From Thermoplasmatales archaeon UBA509 (GTDB lineage Archaea > Thermoplasmatota > Thermoplasmata > Thermoplasmatales > Thermoplasmataceae), in the NCBI GenBank assembly GCA_002498845.1, contig DAJC01000036.1:45679-52198 (forward strand): 6,520 nucleotides of DNA. The letters are read 5' to 3'. Below, in pieces: positions 1 through 6,512 of the stretch; position 1 is the stretch's first letter; each line of letters begins with the position of its first letter. The translations under genes were made by a program, and so were the position numbers. The notes under the pieces are model-generated. The model had not been told where the DNA came from and made no database searches. It saw only the letters and a list, made by a program, of their open reading frames with translations.

Positions 1-2094
1 GATATACCGTTCCATCACCGTTTCATATATGATATGGATCTTGGGTCATGTGTTGAGATAGAGGGCCAGGATATGCCTGATGAGAGGCAGAACTATACAA
101 CGGATTATGTGCTGCGCATCCAGAATATCAGGAACATACCTGAATTCAACTCTCCTCTGAAGATAATGAGCTTTGATATAGAAAATGCCATTCAGAAAGG
201 CCCAGATGAGGAGTATGGACAGATTTTTGTCATAGGCTATTCACTGACGGACGGAAAGACCATTGAAAAAGGTGCAGTTTCAGGGAAGGAACGGGACCTT
301 CTCAGGGACTTCGTTAAGCTCGTGAACAGCAAGGATCCTGATCTGCTCACCGGGTACAATATAGATGGCTACGACCTTCCGGTTCTGAAATACAGGATGG
401 AGAGGAACGGCGTCAGGTTTGGCATAGGCAGGGATCACCAGTCTCCTCACAGGGTGCAGGGGCAGTACTGGCGCCTGCACGGGCGCATCATATCAGATAC
501 ATGGTGGGGTGTCAAGAAGGTGCTGCACCCGAAGCATGAAAGCCTCAACTATGTTTCCAGGGAACTGCTGGGCGAGGGCAAGGATAACATCAACAGGCTG
601 AAGATTGAGGAAGAGTGGGCAACAAGGCCTGATGAGGTGACACAGTACTGCATCAAGGATGCTGACCTGACCCTCAGAATCTTCCAGAAAATACGCATTG
701 TAGACCGCAACATGTTCATGAGCACTGTGGCCAAGCTCCCCCTTGACGACGTCACAAACGGCGGGACAAGCAATTATGTGGATTCGCTCCTCATCAGGAA
801 AGCTGACAGGGAAGGCATAGGCGTGCCAATGACAAAGCACAACTACAAGGAAGCCCCCATAGAGGGGGGATATGTGCACAGCATTGGTGCCGGAATTTAC
901 GATTACGTTGTTGTGCTGGACTTCAAGAGCATGTATCCCTCAATGATCATGAAATACAATATATGCTTCACGACATTTGATCCATCCGGGGAAATAGTTG
1001 CTCCAAACGGAGTCCATTTCCTCGCCAAGGAAAGGAGGGAGGGGCTTGTCCCAAGATTGCTGAAGGAGCTCATGGATCAGAGGGATGCCGTGAAGAGGCA
1101 GATGAAGACGGCCAGTCCCGGAGAAAAGGAATACCTGGATGGCGTGCAGGGGGCCATCAAGATCCTCATGAACACATTTTACGGCGTTCTGGCATCCTCA
1201 TTCTACAGATTCACAAATCTGGACATAGGCGGTGCGGTAACGGCGTTCGCCAGGAAAACAATAACTTCACTTATCGAAAAGCTCAAAAGCGAGAACTACC
1301 GGGTCATATACGGAGATACTGACAGCATATTCATAGAATCCGGAGCAAGCAGTGACAGTGAAGCCGTGAAGGTTGGCATGGAACTCAGCGAGAGGGTTTC
1401 AAGGGACGAAGGTGTCACCGTTGAATTCGAGAAGGTCATGGACCCTCTCTTCTCACATGGGGCCAAGAAGCGTTATGCAGGCAAGATAATTTACCCGGAA
1501 TCCCAGAAGGGGGAGATACTGGTGCGCGGGTACGAGGTACGGCGCACAGATTCGTTTGATCTGCAGAGCCAGGCATTATCACACGTCTTTGATCTGGTAC
1601 TTGACCGTAATATAGAAGGGGCGGTGGAGTACAAGAGAGAAATAGTTGACAAGATCAGGAAGGGAGACAGCTCAATAGACATAGAAAGCCTGGTGATATC
1701 CCGCACGGTCAAGGAGTTCCGCAGTTACAAGGAGGAAAAATCTCTGGCCAATGTAAGGATTGCCAAGATGCTCATGGAAAGGGGAGAGACATTCATACCC
1801 GGCATGAAAGTTTCATGGATAGTCACAAACAGCAGGAAATCACCCCAGGAGGTTGAGCCATACATTGACGGTGCTGAATTTCAGGGCAAACCGGACTGGG
1901 ATTATTACGCAAGAAGGGTGGAAGAGACCCTTGACAGGGTACTGGAAGGAATCGCAGAGGACTACGTATCGGCTGAAAGCCAGTCAAACCTTCTGAATTT
2001 CGGGGCTTTAAAGGATCAGCCCGACGTTAAGGCGAATAGGCCTGTCGCCGATGCCGAGGAAGGGAAGAAGCAGACCAGCCTCTTCGAGTTCTGA
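1..2094 (+). CDS. polB: Family B DNA polymerase, C-terminal ~697 residues (5' end outside the window)
   Basis: This is a DNA-dependent DNA polymerase with 3'-5' proofreading. The frame is open from base 1 (IPFHHRFIYD, a conserved N-terminal-domain segment), so the first ATG at 34 is internal and the true start lies upstream; about 80-120 residues are probably missing. Counting from base 1: Exo I FDIE (D59, E61), Exo II (N120, D125) and Exo III YxxxD (Y216, D220) are all intact, so proofreading should be active. The partition motif EGGYV (about 288-292) precedes polymerase motif A DFKSMYPS (D307), motif B KILMNTFYG (K387, N391, Y394) and motif C YGDTDS (D439, D441). KKRY (489-492) is the thumb/primer-binding motif. 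The protein ends in QTSLFEF, a short PCNA-interacting (PIP) motif at the extreme C-terminus. There is no intein. It probably acts at the replication fork or in repair; archaea of this group usually also have PolD. It is convergent with the dehydrogenase gene, 25 bases apart. Confidence 0.96.
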   Translation, partial: DIPFHHRFIYDMDLGSCVEIEGQDMPDERQNYTTDYVLRIQNIRNIPEFNSPLKIMSFDIENAIQKGPDEEYGQIFVIGYSLTDGKTIEKGAVSGKERDLLRDFVKLVNSKDPDLLTGYNIDGYDLPVLKYRMERNGVRFGIGRDHQSPHRVQGQYWRLHGRIISDTWWGVKKVLHPKHESLNYVSRELLGEGKDNINRLKIEEEWATRPDEVTQYCIKDADLTLRIFQKIRIVDRNMFMSTVAKLPLDDVTNGGTSNYVDSLLIRKADREGIGVPMTKHNYKEAPIEGGYVHSIGAGIYDYVVVLDFKSMYPSMIMKYNICFTTFDPSGEIVAPNGVHFLAKERREGLVPRLLKELMDQRDAVKRQMKTASPGEKEYLDGVQGAIKILMNTFYGVLASSFYRFTNLDIGGAVTAFARKTITSLIEKLKSENYRVIYGDTDSIFIESGASSDSEAVKVGMELSERVSRDEGVTVEFEKVMDPLFSHGAKKRYAGKIIYPESQKGEILVRGYEVRRTDSFDLQSQALSHVFDLVLDRNIEGAVEYKREIVDKIRKGDSSIDIESLVISRTVKEFRSYKEEKSLANVRIAKMLMERGETFIPGMKVSWIVTNSRKSPQEVEPYIDGAEFQGKPDWDYYARRVEETLDRVLEGIAEDYVSAESQSNLLNFGALKDQPDVKANRPVADAEEGKKQTSLFEF

Positions 2095-2119
2095 TTGTCG
2101 AAAGAAGCTGTATTGCACC

Positions 2120-2995
2120 TCAGAGATATTCCTTTACGTTCACAACATGCTCAGGTTTCCCCTCAAGATATTTCTTCACGTTGCCGCATGCCCTCATGAG
2201 TGCGGTTGTCATGGATTCCTGCGATATGCCCGCTACATGGGGCGTGATCACGGAGTTCTCAGGAAGCGGAAGCTCAACATTCGGCTCGTTCCACCACACA
2301 TCTGAAAGGAACATCACCCCTGGATTTTCCTTGAGGAATGCAATCATGTCACCCTTTGACACAATATCTGCCCTTGCGATGTTCACAATAATGTTTCCTC
2401 TGAATTTTTGCAGAAGCTTTCTGCCAACGTAGTTCTTTGTGGCAGTCGTCAGCGGCAGCGCTATGATAACCACAGATGATCCTGACATGACCTCCTCAGG
2501 GCTGTCTGCATACCTGTCAACATATCCATCATCCCTTCTGCTTCGGGTGTACGCCAGCACATTCATGCCCAGGCTTCTGGCAATCCTGGCGCAGCTCTGG
2601 CCTATTCCTCCATATCCAAGTATTCCCAGAGTTTCCCCGTAAAGTGTATGTACAAGGTCTTTCCTGTATACGCCGGATCTGATTTCATCATTGAATCGGC
2701 ATATTCTATTTGTGCTGGAAAGGATAAGGGCGAAGGCATGCTGCGCCACTGAATCGGAGAAGGCCCCCGCATTGCTGCAGAATAATACCCGGTCAGAAAA
2801 GTTTCTGAAATTAAGGTGGTCCACGCCGGCAGATACTGTCTGGACAAGCTTCAGATGGGGTGTTGGGACAAAATCCCGCATGCCGATCTGTATATCCGCG
2901 CCATCCGGGTTCTTCACATCCACAGGTATGCCTGCAACAGCGGAACATTTTTCCGCAATATCGGCACCCACGTCAAGCATTATTGTGGCTCTCAT
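2120..2995 (-). CDS. D-2-hydroxyacid dehydrogenase (glyoxylate/hydroxypyruvate reductase-like)
   Basis: This is a 291-residue cytosolic oxidoreductase of the D-isomer-specific 2-hydroxyacid dehydrogenase family, which interconverts 2-oxoacids and D-2-hydroxyacids with NAD(P)H. Visible motifs are the substrate-loop segment TVSAGVDHL (53-61), the Rossmann glycine motif GYGGIG (127-132), and the catalytic triad Arg208 (in NIARAD), Glu237 (in DVWWNEP) and His253 (in TPHVAG). The second Rossmann strand ends in AYTRSRR (148-154) rather than in an acidic residue, which by family precedent points to NADP(H); this is inference. The usual ARG after the catalytic arginine reads ARA. The protein is 20-40 residues shorter than typical family members, mainly in the N-terminal substrate domain, but it looks complete. 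The true substrate (glyoxylate, hydroxypyruvate, another 2-oxoacid) cannot be read from the sequence. The ATG at 2995 is the first methionine of the frame before conserved sequence; no Shine-Dalgarno is seen, so it may be leaderless or read from the AIM24-family transcript. Confidence 0.93.
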   Translation of the reverse strand: MRATIMLDVGADIAEKCSAVAGIPVDVKNPDGADIQIGMRDFVPTPHLKLVQTVSAGVDHLNFRNFSDRVLFCSNAGAFSDSVAQHAFALILSSTNRICRFNDEIRSGVYRKDLVHTLYGETLGILGYGGIGQSCARIARSLGMNVLAYTRSRRDDGYVDRYADSPEEVMSGSSVVIIALPLTTATKNYVGRKLLQKFRGNIIVNIARADIVSKGDMIAFLKENPGVMFLSDVWWNEPNVELPLPENSVITPHVAGISQESMTTALMRACGNVKKYLEGKPEHVVNVKEYL

Positions 2996-3016
2996 GTATG
3001 CTGAATTATGCAGTGC

Positions 3017-3022
3017 TTAATT
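3017..3022 (-). promoter_or_regulatory. Weak TATA-like element before the dehydrogenase gene
   Basis: On the - strand AATTAA lies 22-27 bases before the ATG at 2995, with a purine-rich stretch (GAAAAAGG) directly upstream, where a TFB recognition element would sit. The spacing suits a leaderless transcript, but the match to the archaeal TATA consensus is poor and chance is a real possibility. The alternative is read-through from the gene ending at 3099. Confidence 0.22.
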
Positions 3023-3098
3023 CCTTTTTCGTAAATTGCAGGCTGTCACTGTTCAGACGCTGGAAATGGAGGGATGGCCTTCATGCTTTCCTGAAAGA

Positions 3099-3761
3099 TC
3101 ATCTCTTGAAGGCAAGTTTTGCGGCCAACTGGAACATGGATATGGTGTGAAGCCAGACCCTTCCAGGCCCCCTCATATCCGCAAAGAAGAGCCCCTCTCC
3201 CTCCATTCCGCCAAGTATCATGGTTTTAAGGCCGCCAATTCGGCCGACGTTGTATTGGACAGATTCATCAAAAGCAAGTACATGGCTTAGCTCTGCCTGT
3301 ATCTCTTCGCCTTCCTTGAGATTCATCTCCACAACATGACCATGGCCGTGAAGCATGATTGAACCGGTTCCGCTGAACCTTTCCAGGAATAGCCCTTCCC
3401 CTCCCAGAATGCCCTGCCATATGCCTGCAAATTTCGTGGAATAGTTGATGGTGGAATCCATGCAGAGGAAAGCATTGAATTCAGCTATTATTGCATTACC
3501 GGTGAGATCAATCTTCAGTATTTTCCCGGGAAGGAAACCTGCAGACCTGATCTCGCCCGGGCCGTCAACCTTCAGAAGGAATACTGCGGAACCGGCAAGC
3601 ATGTGTGAGAACGCTCCTCTGAGCCCTCCGCTCCTGACATCCAGTCTTGCTGACGGGCTCTTGGATATGAGGTGACCCGGTTCAATGAGCACAGAATCTC
3701 CCTCACTCAGCTTTGTTTCAAGGTACTGCACTTCGTTTCCAACTATATTATACTCTGTCAT
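3099..3761 (-). CDS. AIM24 / TIGR00266 (DUF124) family protein
   Basis: This is a 220-residue soluble protein without signal peptide or membrane segment. It matches the AIM24/TIGR00266 pattern: an N-terminal EGDSVLIEPGHLI (20-32), then SGGLRGAFSHMLAGSAVF (44-61), then a long run of short glycine-rich beta-strands. Members fold as a TRAP-like double-stranded beta-helix. Their biochemical role is unknown; the yeast namesake affects mitochondrial inner-membrane organisation, which does not carry over simply to an archaeon. An internal duplication is visible: GEGLFLERFSGTGSIMLHG (121-139) resembles GEGLFFADMRGPGRVWLHT (188-206). The protein stops soon after the second copy with a basic AFKR tail, on the short side for the family. 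The start at 3761 is chosen because a TATA box stands 24-29 bases upstream, exactly right for a leaderless mRNA. The gene follows the MoxR-VWA operon on the same strand but has its own promoter, so a functional link is only suggested. Confidence 0.9.
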   Translation of the reverse strand: MTEYNIVGNEVQYLETKLSEGDSVLIEPGHLISKSPSARLDVRSGGLRGAFSHMLAGSAVFLLKVDGPGEIRSAGFLPGKILKIDLTGNAIIAEFNAFLCMDSTINYSTKFAGIWQGILGGEGLFLERFSGTGSIMLHGHGHVVEMNLKEGEEIQAELSHVLAFDESVQYNVGRIGGLKTMILGGMEGEGLFFADMRGPGRVWLHTISMFQLAAKLAFKR

Positions 3762-3777
3762 TATTGCTATAATTTAT

Positions 3778-3818
3778 TGCACCATTTAAATTTTTTTTTA
3801 GCTCAACCTGATGGTGCA
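3778..3818. repeat. 8-bp inverted repeat around the AIM24-family promoter
   Basis: TGCACCAT at 3778-3785 is repeated in perfect inverted form as ATGGTGCA at 3811-3818, with 25 bases between. The arm centres are 33 bases apart, about three helical turns. The left arm touches the TATA box and the right arm sits upstream of the BRE position, so the pair could be a two-site operator. The right arm also lies inside a small palindrome, CCTG-ATGGTG-CAGG (3807-3820). A chance occurrence is possible for an 8-bp match. Confidence 0.35.
3785..3790 (-). promoter_or_regulatory. TATA box of the AIM24-family gene (leaderless-type promoter)
   Basis: On the - strand TTTAAA occupies -29 to -24 relative to the A of the ATG at 3761, and an A-run directly upstream (3791-3799 on +) provides a purine-rich BRE position. 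With the usual archaeal TATA-to-start spacing, transcription would begin at or next to the ATG, and no Shine-Dalgarno is present. The surrounding stretch is the most AT-rich part of the window. Confidence 0.72.
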
Positions 3819-3851
3819 GGTCAGAATTGGGACGATCTATTGTTTTTTTAA

Positions 3852-4265
3852 TCAGAGACCTGTTTCATCAATGTCATCAAGGAATTTTTTCACATTGCCC
3901 ATGTTTTTCTGCTCATTTCCGCCAGGACGGAATACCAGCCTGTCCACTGCAGCCGGATCCAGCACTACAATTCCCCCGCTGCCGTCTCCCATTGTAATCA
4001 TGATCCTTCCAGTTTCAATTTCCACTGCATCAACGGTAATTTCACCAGAGTAGGCTTTTCCTGACAGATCCACCATGGCAGGCACGCTGAAGACAACGCG
4101 CATAAGCGGCATTGCCGTGTAGCCATACTGGCTTCCGTATCTCCTCAGCATAGGCTCCAGTTCAGGAAATGATAGAACTGCAGACCCCTCCACCAGTGAA
4201 ACGCTGCCAGGTCCGTAGTCCTTTATGAAATCTGCCAATATGCGGAGAATATTGTTGATTCTCAT
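3852..4265 (-). CDS. Small hypothetical protein, third gene of the MoxR-VWA operon
   Basis: This 137-residue protein is not one I recognise. Its ATG at 4265 overlaps the TGA of the VWA gene as ATGA (4265-4262), the classic arrangement for translational coupling. An open frame runs further upstream to 4418, but that part is inside the VWA gene in another frame and is rich in Arg, His and Pro, unlike a real N-terminus, so it is rejected. The sequence suggests an amphipathic helix (MRINNILRILADFIKDYG, 1-18), a middle region of alternating hydrophobic strands (about 55-113) containing a glycine-rich turn GDGSGG (93-98), and a charged C-terminal helix ending KKFLDDIDETGL. No metal-binding cysteine or histidine cluster, signal peptide or transmembrane segment is seen. 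Context implies a partner, client or regulator of the MoxR/VWA pair; this is inference from gene order only. Confidence 0.75.
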   Translation of the reverse strand: MRINNILRILADFIKDYGPGSVSLVEGSAVLSFPELEPMLRRYGSQYGYTAMPLMRVVFSVPAMVDLSGKAYSGEITVDAVEIETGRIMITMGDGSGGIVVLDPAAVDRLVFRPGGNEQKNMGNVKKFLDDIDETGL

Positions 4266-5464
4266 GGGTAATCCCCGTACACAACGCATCTTCCCATAGG
4301 AGGGCATTCTCCGGTTGTTATCCATATCACCGGAAAATCTGGTTCTCTGGTGCGAATTTCTCCTTTCCCGTCCGTGAGGAATACAAGGGGCCATGTGTTC
4401 CCATCCGTTGCCAGCCATGAGATAACAGCATTGAAATCCGTGCCCCCTATACCTCTCCTTACGAACTGGAAACCGCCACGGGATAGCTGTCCTGAGAACA
4501 TCCGGTCGTAAACAATATCAGAATCAAACTGAATGAGCCTGACCTCATCCTCCGGCTGCAGGCCATAGATCAGTTCTGCACTGTCGGAGAAGAAAGCATC
4601 TGCCATTTCAGGGTCCACCGATGCAGAAACATCAATGGCTATGACTGCTTTCAGGCATTTCTTTCCCCCACCAGGAATATAGATGCCGGCATCCATGTAT
4701 TTCCTGCTGAACCTTGATCTGCTCCTTGCAGATCTGTCGGGTTCTATGTAAGGTTCCAGAAGATTTCTTATTGAAATCCGCTGAATTTCATTATCCTTAA
4801 CCCGGATTTGAGCCGGAACTGTGTTCTTACCAGCCATGATGGCAGTCATCCTGGCACCGGCAATTATTTCGCGCATTCTGGCTGAATACTGTCCACCTTC
4901 GGAATCAGTGCCCAGGCTCTCCAGCATGCTTTTCAGAATCAGCGATCTGTTAATCTTCCTCGCCGCTGAGATGCGGTCTGCAAGTATTTCACGGGCTGGC
5001 CCGCCACTGGACGAATATGGATCACCCAACAGGCTCACCGCCGTAATACCAGCTTCAGCTGAAAGTATTGAATAAATCTCCTCGGCAGACATTTCTCTCA
5101 TGTTTCTCACGTAAAGTACGCCAGAAACGCCATTGGCCAGCCCTGCCTCTACCAGGATGCAATCCACTGCAATATCTGTGCATAAGGACCACAGATCAGG
5201 ATTTCTCCGGCCTCTTCTGGGGCCGTGGTTCAGAGCCACATGCAGGACTGATCTGGCAAGCTGGAATCGTGCCTCCACAGGTGCAACGGAAGCAAGATAA
5301 TCAGCGTTGTAATGAAACGCGGCATCCTGTAAGGCAAACCTCTGGACGCTGCCGTCGGAGATAAATTCAATTGACGAAAGAATGGACCCGAGAAAGGGAA
5401 ACTCCACCAGAAGGCTTCTTCTTATGGAGGAAAGTGTGCTGTCAGGATTCTGCACCTGAAACAC
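4262..5464 (-). CDS. DUF2201-type protein: degenerate metallopeptidase-like domain plus VWA-like domain
   Basis: This is a soluble 400-residue protein when started at GTG 5464. The N-terminal half resembles the putative metallopeptidase domain of DUF2201 proteins: a PFLG segment (23-26), then LHVALNH (74-80) followed by a conserved-looking WSLCTDIAVDCIL (92-104). Where family members have HExxHxxxxH, this one reads RSVLHVALNH (71-80), so the first His and catalytic Glu are replaced by Arg and Ser. The C-terminal half (about 270-400) is a VWA-like domain with an intact metal site: DVSAS (D278, S280, S282), GGTDF (T342) and LTDG (D365). A basic, Ser/Arg-rich linker (DRSARSRSRF, 243-252) precedes it. 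VWA proteins paired with MoxR ATPases act as client-binding adaptors. Start choice: GTG 5464 has a good Shine-Dalgarno and a 23-base overlap with the ATPase gene. ATG 5509 (415 residues), TTG 5518 (418) and GTG 5455 (397) are alternatives. Confidence 0.88.
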   Translation of the reverse strand: MFQVQNPDSTLSSIRRSLLVEFPFLGSILSSIEFISDGSVQRFALQDAAFHYNADYLASVAPVEARFQLARSVLHVALNHGPRRGRRNPDLWSLCTDIAVDCILVEAGLANGVSGVLYVRNMREMSAEEIYSILSAEAGITAVSLLGDPYSSSGGPAREILADRISAARKINRSLILKSMLESLGTDSEGGQYSARMREIIAGARMTAIMAGKNTVPAQIRVKDNEIQRISIRNLLEPYIEPDRSARSRSRFSRKYMDAGIYIPGGGKKCLKAVIAIDVSASVDPEMADAFFSDSAELIYGLQPEDEVRLIQFDSDIVYDRMFSGQLSRGGFQFVRRGIGGTDFNAVISWLATDGNTWPLVFLTDGKGEIRTREPDFPVIWITTGECPPMGRCVVYGDYP

Positions 5465-6488
5465 CCATGATCTCCCTGAATTTGCCAATGTTGGAGGCAA
5501 GAAACTCATTGGATGCAAGCGCTTCTTTTTCCACAGCTTTTCTCATGAGGCTGAATCCAAGAGCAGCGTATTCGTCCTTCATGTGAAGCAGCGCCCTCAG
5601 GCATCCTGTGATCCTTCCACGGTCCTGCGAGGCTACCCTGGCAATGCTTCCTGCCAGCAGATACCAGAGGGATGGATCATGGTTCCCGTTTAACCATTCA
5701 TACTGGCCTTCTATGATCTTCATGGGGTCAGGCATGTCGGCGGCAAGTTTCAGGTAATGAAGAAACTCAAGTCCGTTATCCTCCCCAATCATTCCCATTA
5801 TTGCAATGTCACGTGCCTCCCCCTTTAGGTTCCTGACGGCATAATTCACGCCTGTTGCCCATGTCCTCGGCGTGAGTGGATAATCATTCTCCTGCCGGAA
5901 GAGCCAGGGCCTCTGATCATTGTGCTCCATGTAGGTTACAAATGATATGATCCTTTCATCCACAGCACTTGCAATGGCCCACTCTGCCCAGTCATCCACA
6001 TCAGGGATCAGTTCATAGTGCCCGCCGGTGAACCTGCTTGACAGACCCGATGGCATGGTGTTTGAAATGCTCCTGTGTGAAGGCAGATTTGATGAACCGA
6101 CAAAATACCTCCATCCTTCCGGGACTGTATAATCTTCAATCATCCCGTCATTAATCAGCTGAAAAACAAGCCCCTGGGTGGATGTCCTTGCATGTGTGAT
6201 CTCATCCAGGAACCATATACCCCTGCCACTTCGCGGGAATCGGGAATACTTGATGAACTCCATGCCTCTTTCAGTGCGGATGGGTATGCCAAGGAAATCA
6301 GTCTCCTCATAATAATTGAGCCTCAGGTCAAGAATGTTCATTCCAAGTCCGGCAGCTGTCTCTCTCACGATCTGGGATTTCCCGATGCCCGGTGCACCCC
6401 ACACCATAACCGGCAGCCTGCCATTAATTGCAACCTCAGTAAGAATAGATTTCAGCTGGGACGGCTTGACCTTCTTCATGGGCTTCAT
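5442..6488 (-). CDS. MoxR-type AAA+ ATPase
   Basis: This is a 348-residue cytosolic AAA+ ATPase of the MoxR/AAA_5 group, presumably a hexameric remodelling chaperone working with the VWA protein encoded next. Motifs in order: Walker A GAPGIGKS (31-38), a DFLGIP segment (64-69), Walker B IWFLDE (91-96), sensor 1 Asn134 (GSSNLP), a probable arginine finger R152 in LSSRF, DDWAEWA (165-171), and sensor 2 in LTPRTW (R208). All ATP-binding and hydrolysis residues are present. The C-terminal region (about 215-348) is helical, with no extra domain. The stop lies inside the start region of the VWA gene. The first ATG is at 6488; a second ATG three codons in (6479, MKKVKPSQL) fits the TATA position better and would give 345 residues. 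Assignment to a named MoxR subfamily needs a tree. This is the first gene of the three-gene operon. Confidence 0.95.
   Translation of the reverse strand: MKPMKKVKPSQLKSILTEVAINGRLPVMVWGAPGIGKSQIVRETAAGLGMNILDLRLNYYEETDFLGIPIRTERGMEFIKYSRFPRSGRGIWFLDEITHARTSTQGLVFQLINDGMIEDYTVPEGWRYFVGSSNLPSHRSISNTMPSGLSSRFTGGHYELIPDVDDWAEWAIASAVDERIISFVTYMEHNDQRPWLFRQENDYPLTPRTWATGVNYAVRNLKGEARDIAIMGMIGEDNGLEFLHYLKLAADMPDPMKIIEGQYEWLNGNHDPSLWYLLAGSIARVASQDRGRITGCLRALLHMKDEYAALGFSLMRKAVEKEALASNEFLASNIGKFREIMGVSGAES
5470..5477 (-). promoter_or_regulatory. Shine-Dalgarno deciding the VWA gene start
   Basis: On the - strand AGGGAGAT ends 5 bases before the GTG at 5464, with the GGAG core 7 bases away, matching the archaeal anti-Shine-Dalgarno. 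It lies inside the last codons of the MoxR ATPase gene, fitting translational coupling. Neither ATG 5509 nor TTG 5518 has a comparable site. Because it lies in coding sequence (Arg-Glu-Ile codons), a fortuitous match is possible. Confidence 0.45.
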
Positions 6489-6504
6489 GTGTCAATGATT
6501 TTCC

Positions 6505-6512
6505 ATATAAAA
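6505..6512 (-). promoter_or_regulatory. TATA-like box of the MoxR-VWA operon
   Basis: On the - strand TTTTATAT lies 17-24 bases before the ATG at 6488 and 26-33 bases before the in-frame ATG at 6479. The usual archaeal spacing of about 26 bases puts the transcript start near 6482, between the two ATGs. This would favour the second ATG as the real start with a near-leaderless mRNA. Only 32 bases upstream of 6488 are visible, so another promoter further out cannot be excluded. Confidence 0.5.

Noticed and set aside
34..54. ATG at 34 as the start of the polymerase gene
   Set aside because: The same frame is open to base 1 and encodes typical family B polymerase sequence (IPFHHRFIYD), so the gene enters from outside the window.
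493..879. 128-residue open frame on the - strand inside the polymerase gene
   Set aside because: It is opposite a well-conserved polymerase region, has no recognisable motif, and is a by-product of codon bias on the other strand.
2095..2119. Bidirectional terminator between the convergent polymerase and dehydrogenase genes
   Set aside because: The 25-base gap contains neither a hairpin nor a T-run on either strand.
2691..3020. 109-residue open frame on the + strand opposite the dehydrogenase
   Set aside because: The - strand frame has a full catalytic triad and nucleotide-binding motif; this one has no protein-like features.
3086..3097. Palindrome CTTTCCTGAAAG near the end of the AIM24-family gene as a terminator hairpin
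   Set aside because: The loop would be only two bases, the site overlaps the region just before the stop, and no T-run follows on the - strand.
3791..3850. T-runs at 3791-3799 and 3842-3848 as terminators of the MoxR-VWA operon
   Set aside because: They are T-rich only on the + strand; the operon is transcribed from the - strand, where they are A-runs. No + strand gene ends there.
4266..4418. Longer, 188-residue version of the small operon gene
   Set aside because: The extra 51 residues lie wholly inside the VWA coding region in another frame and have the Arg/His/Pro-rich look of a shadow frame; the ATGA overlap at 4262-4265 gives a natural start.
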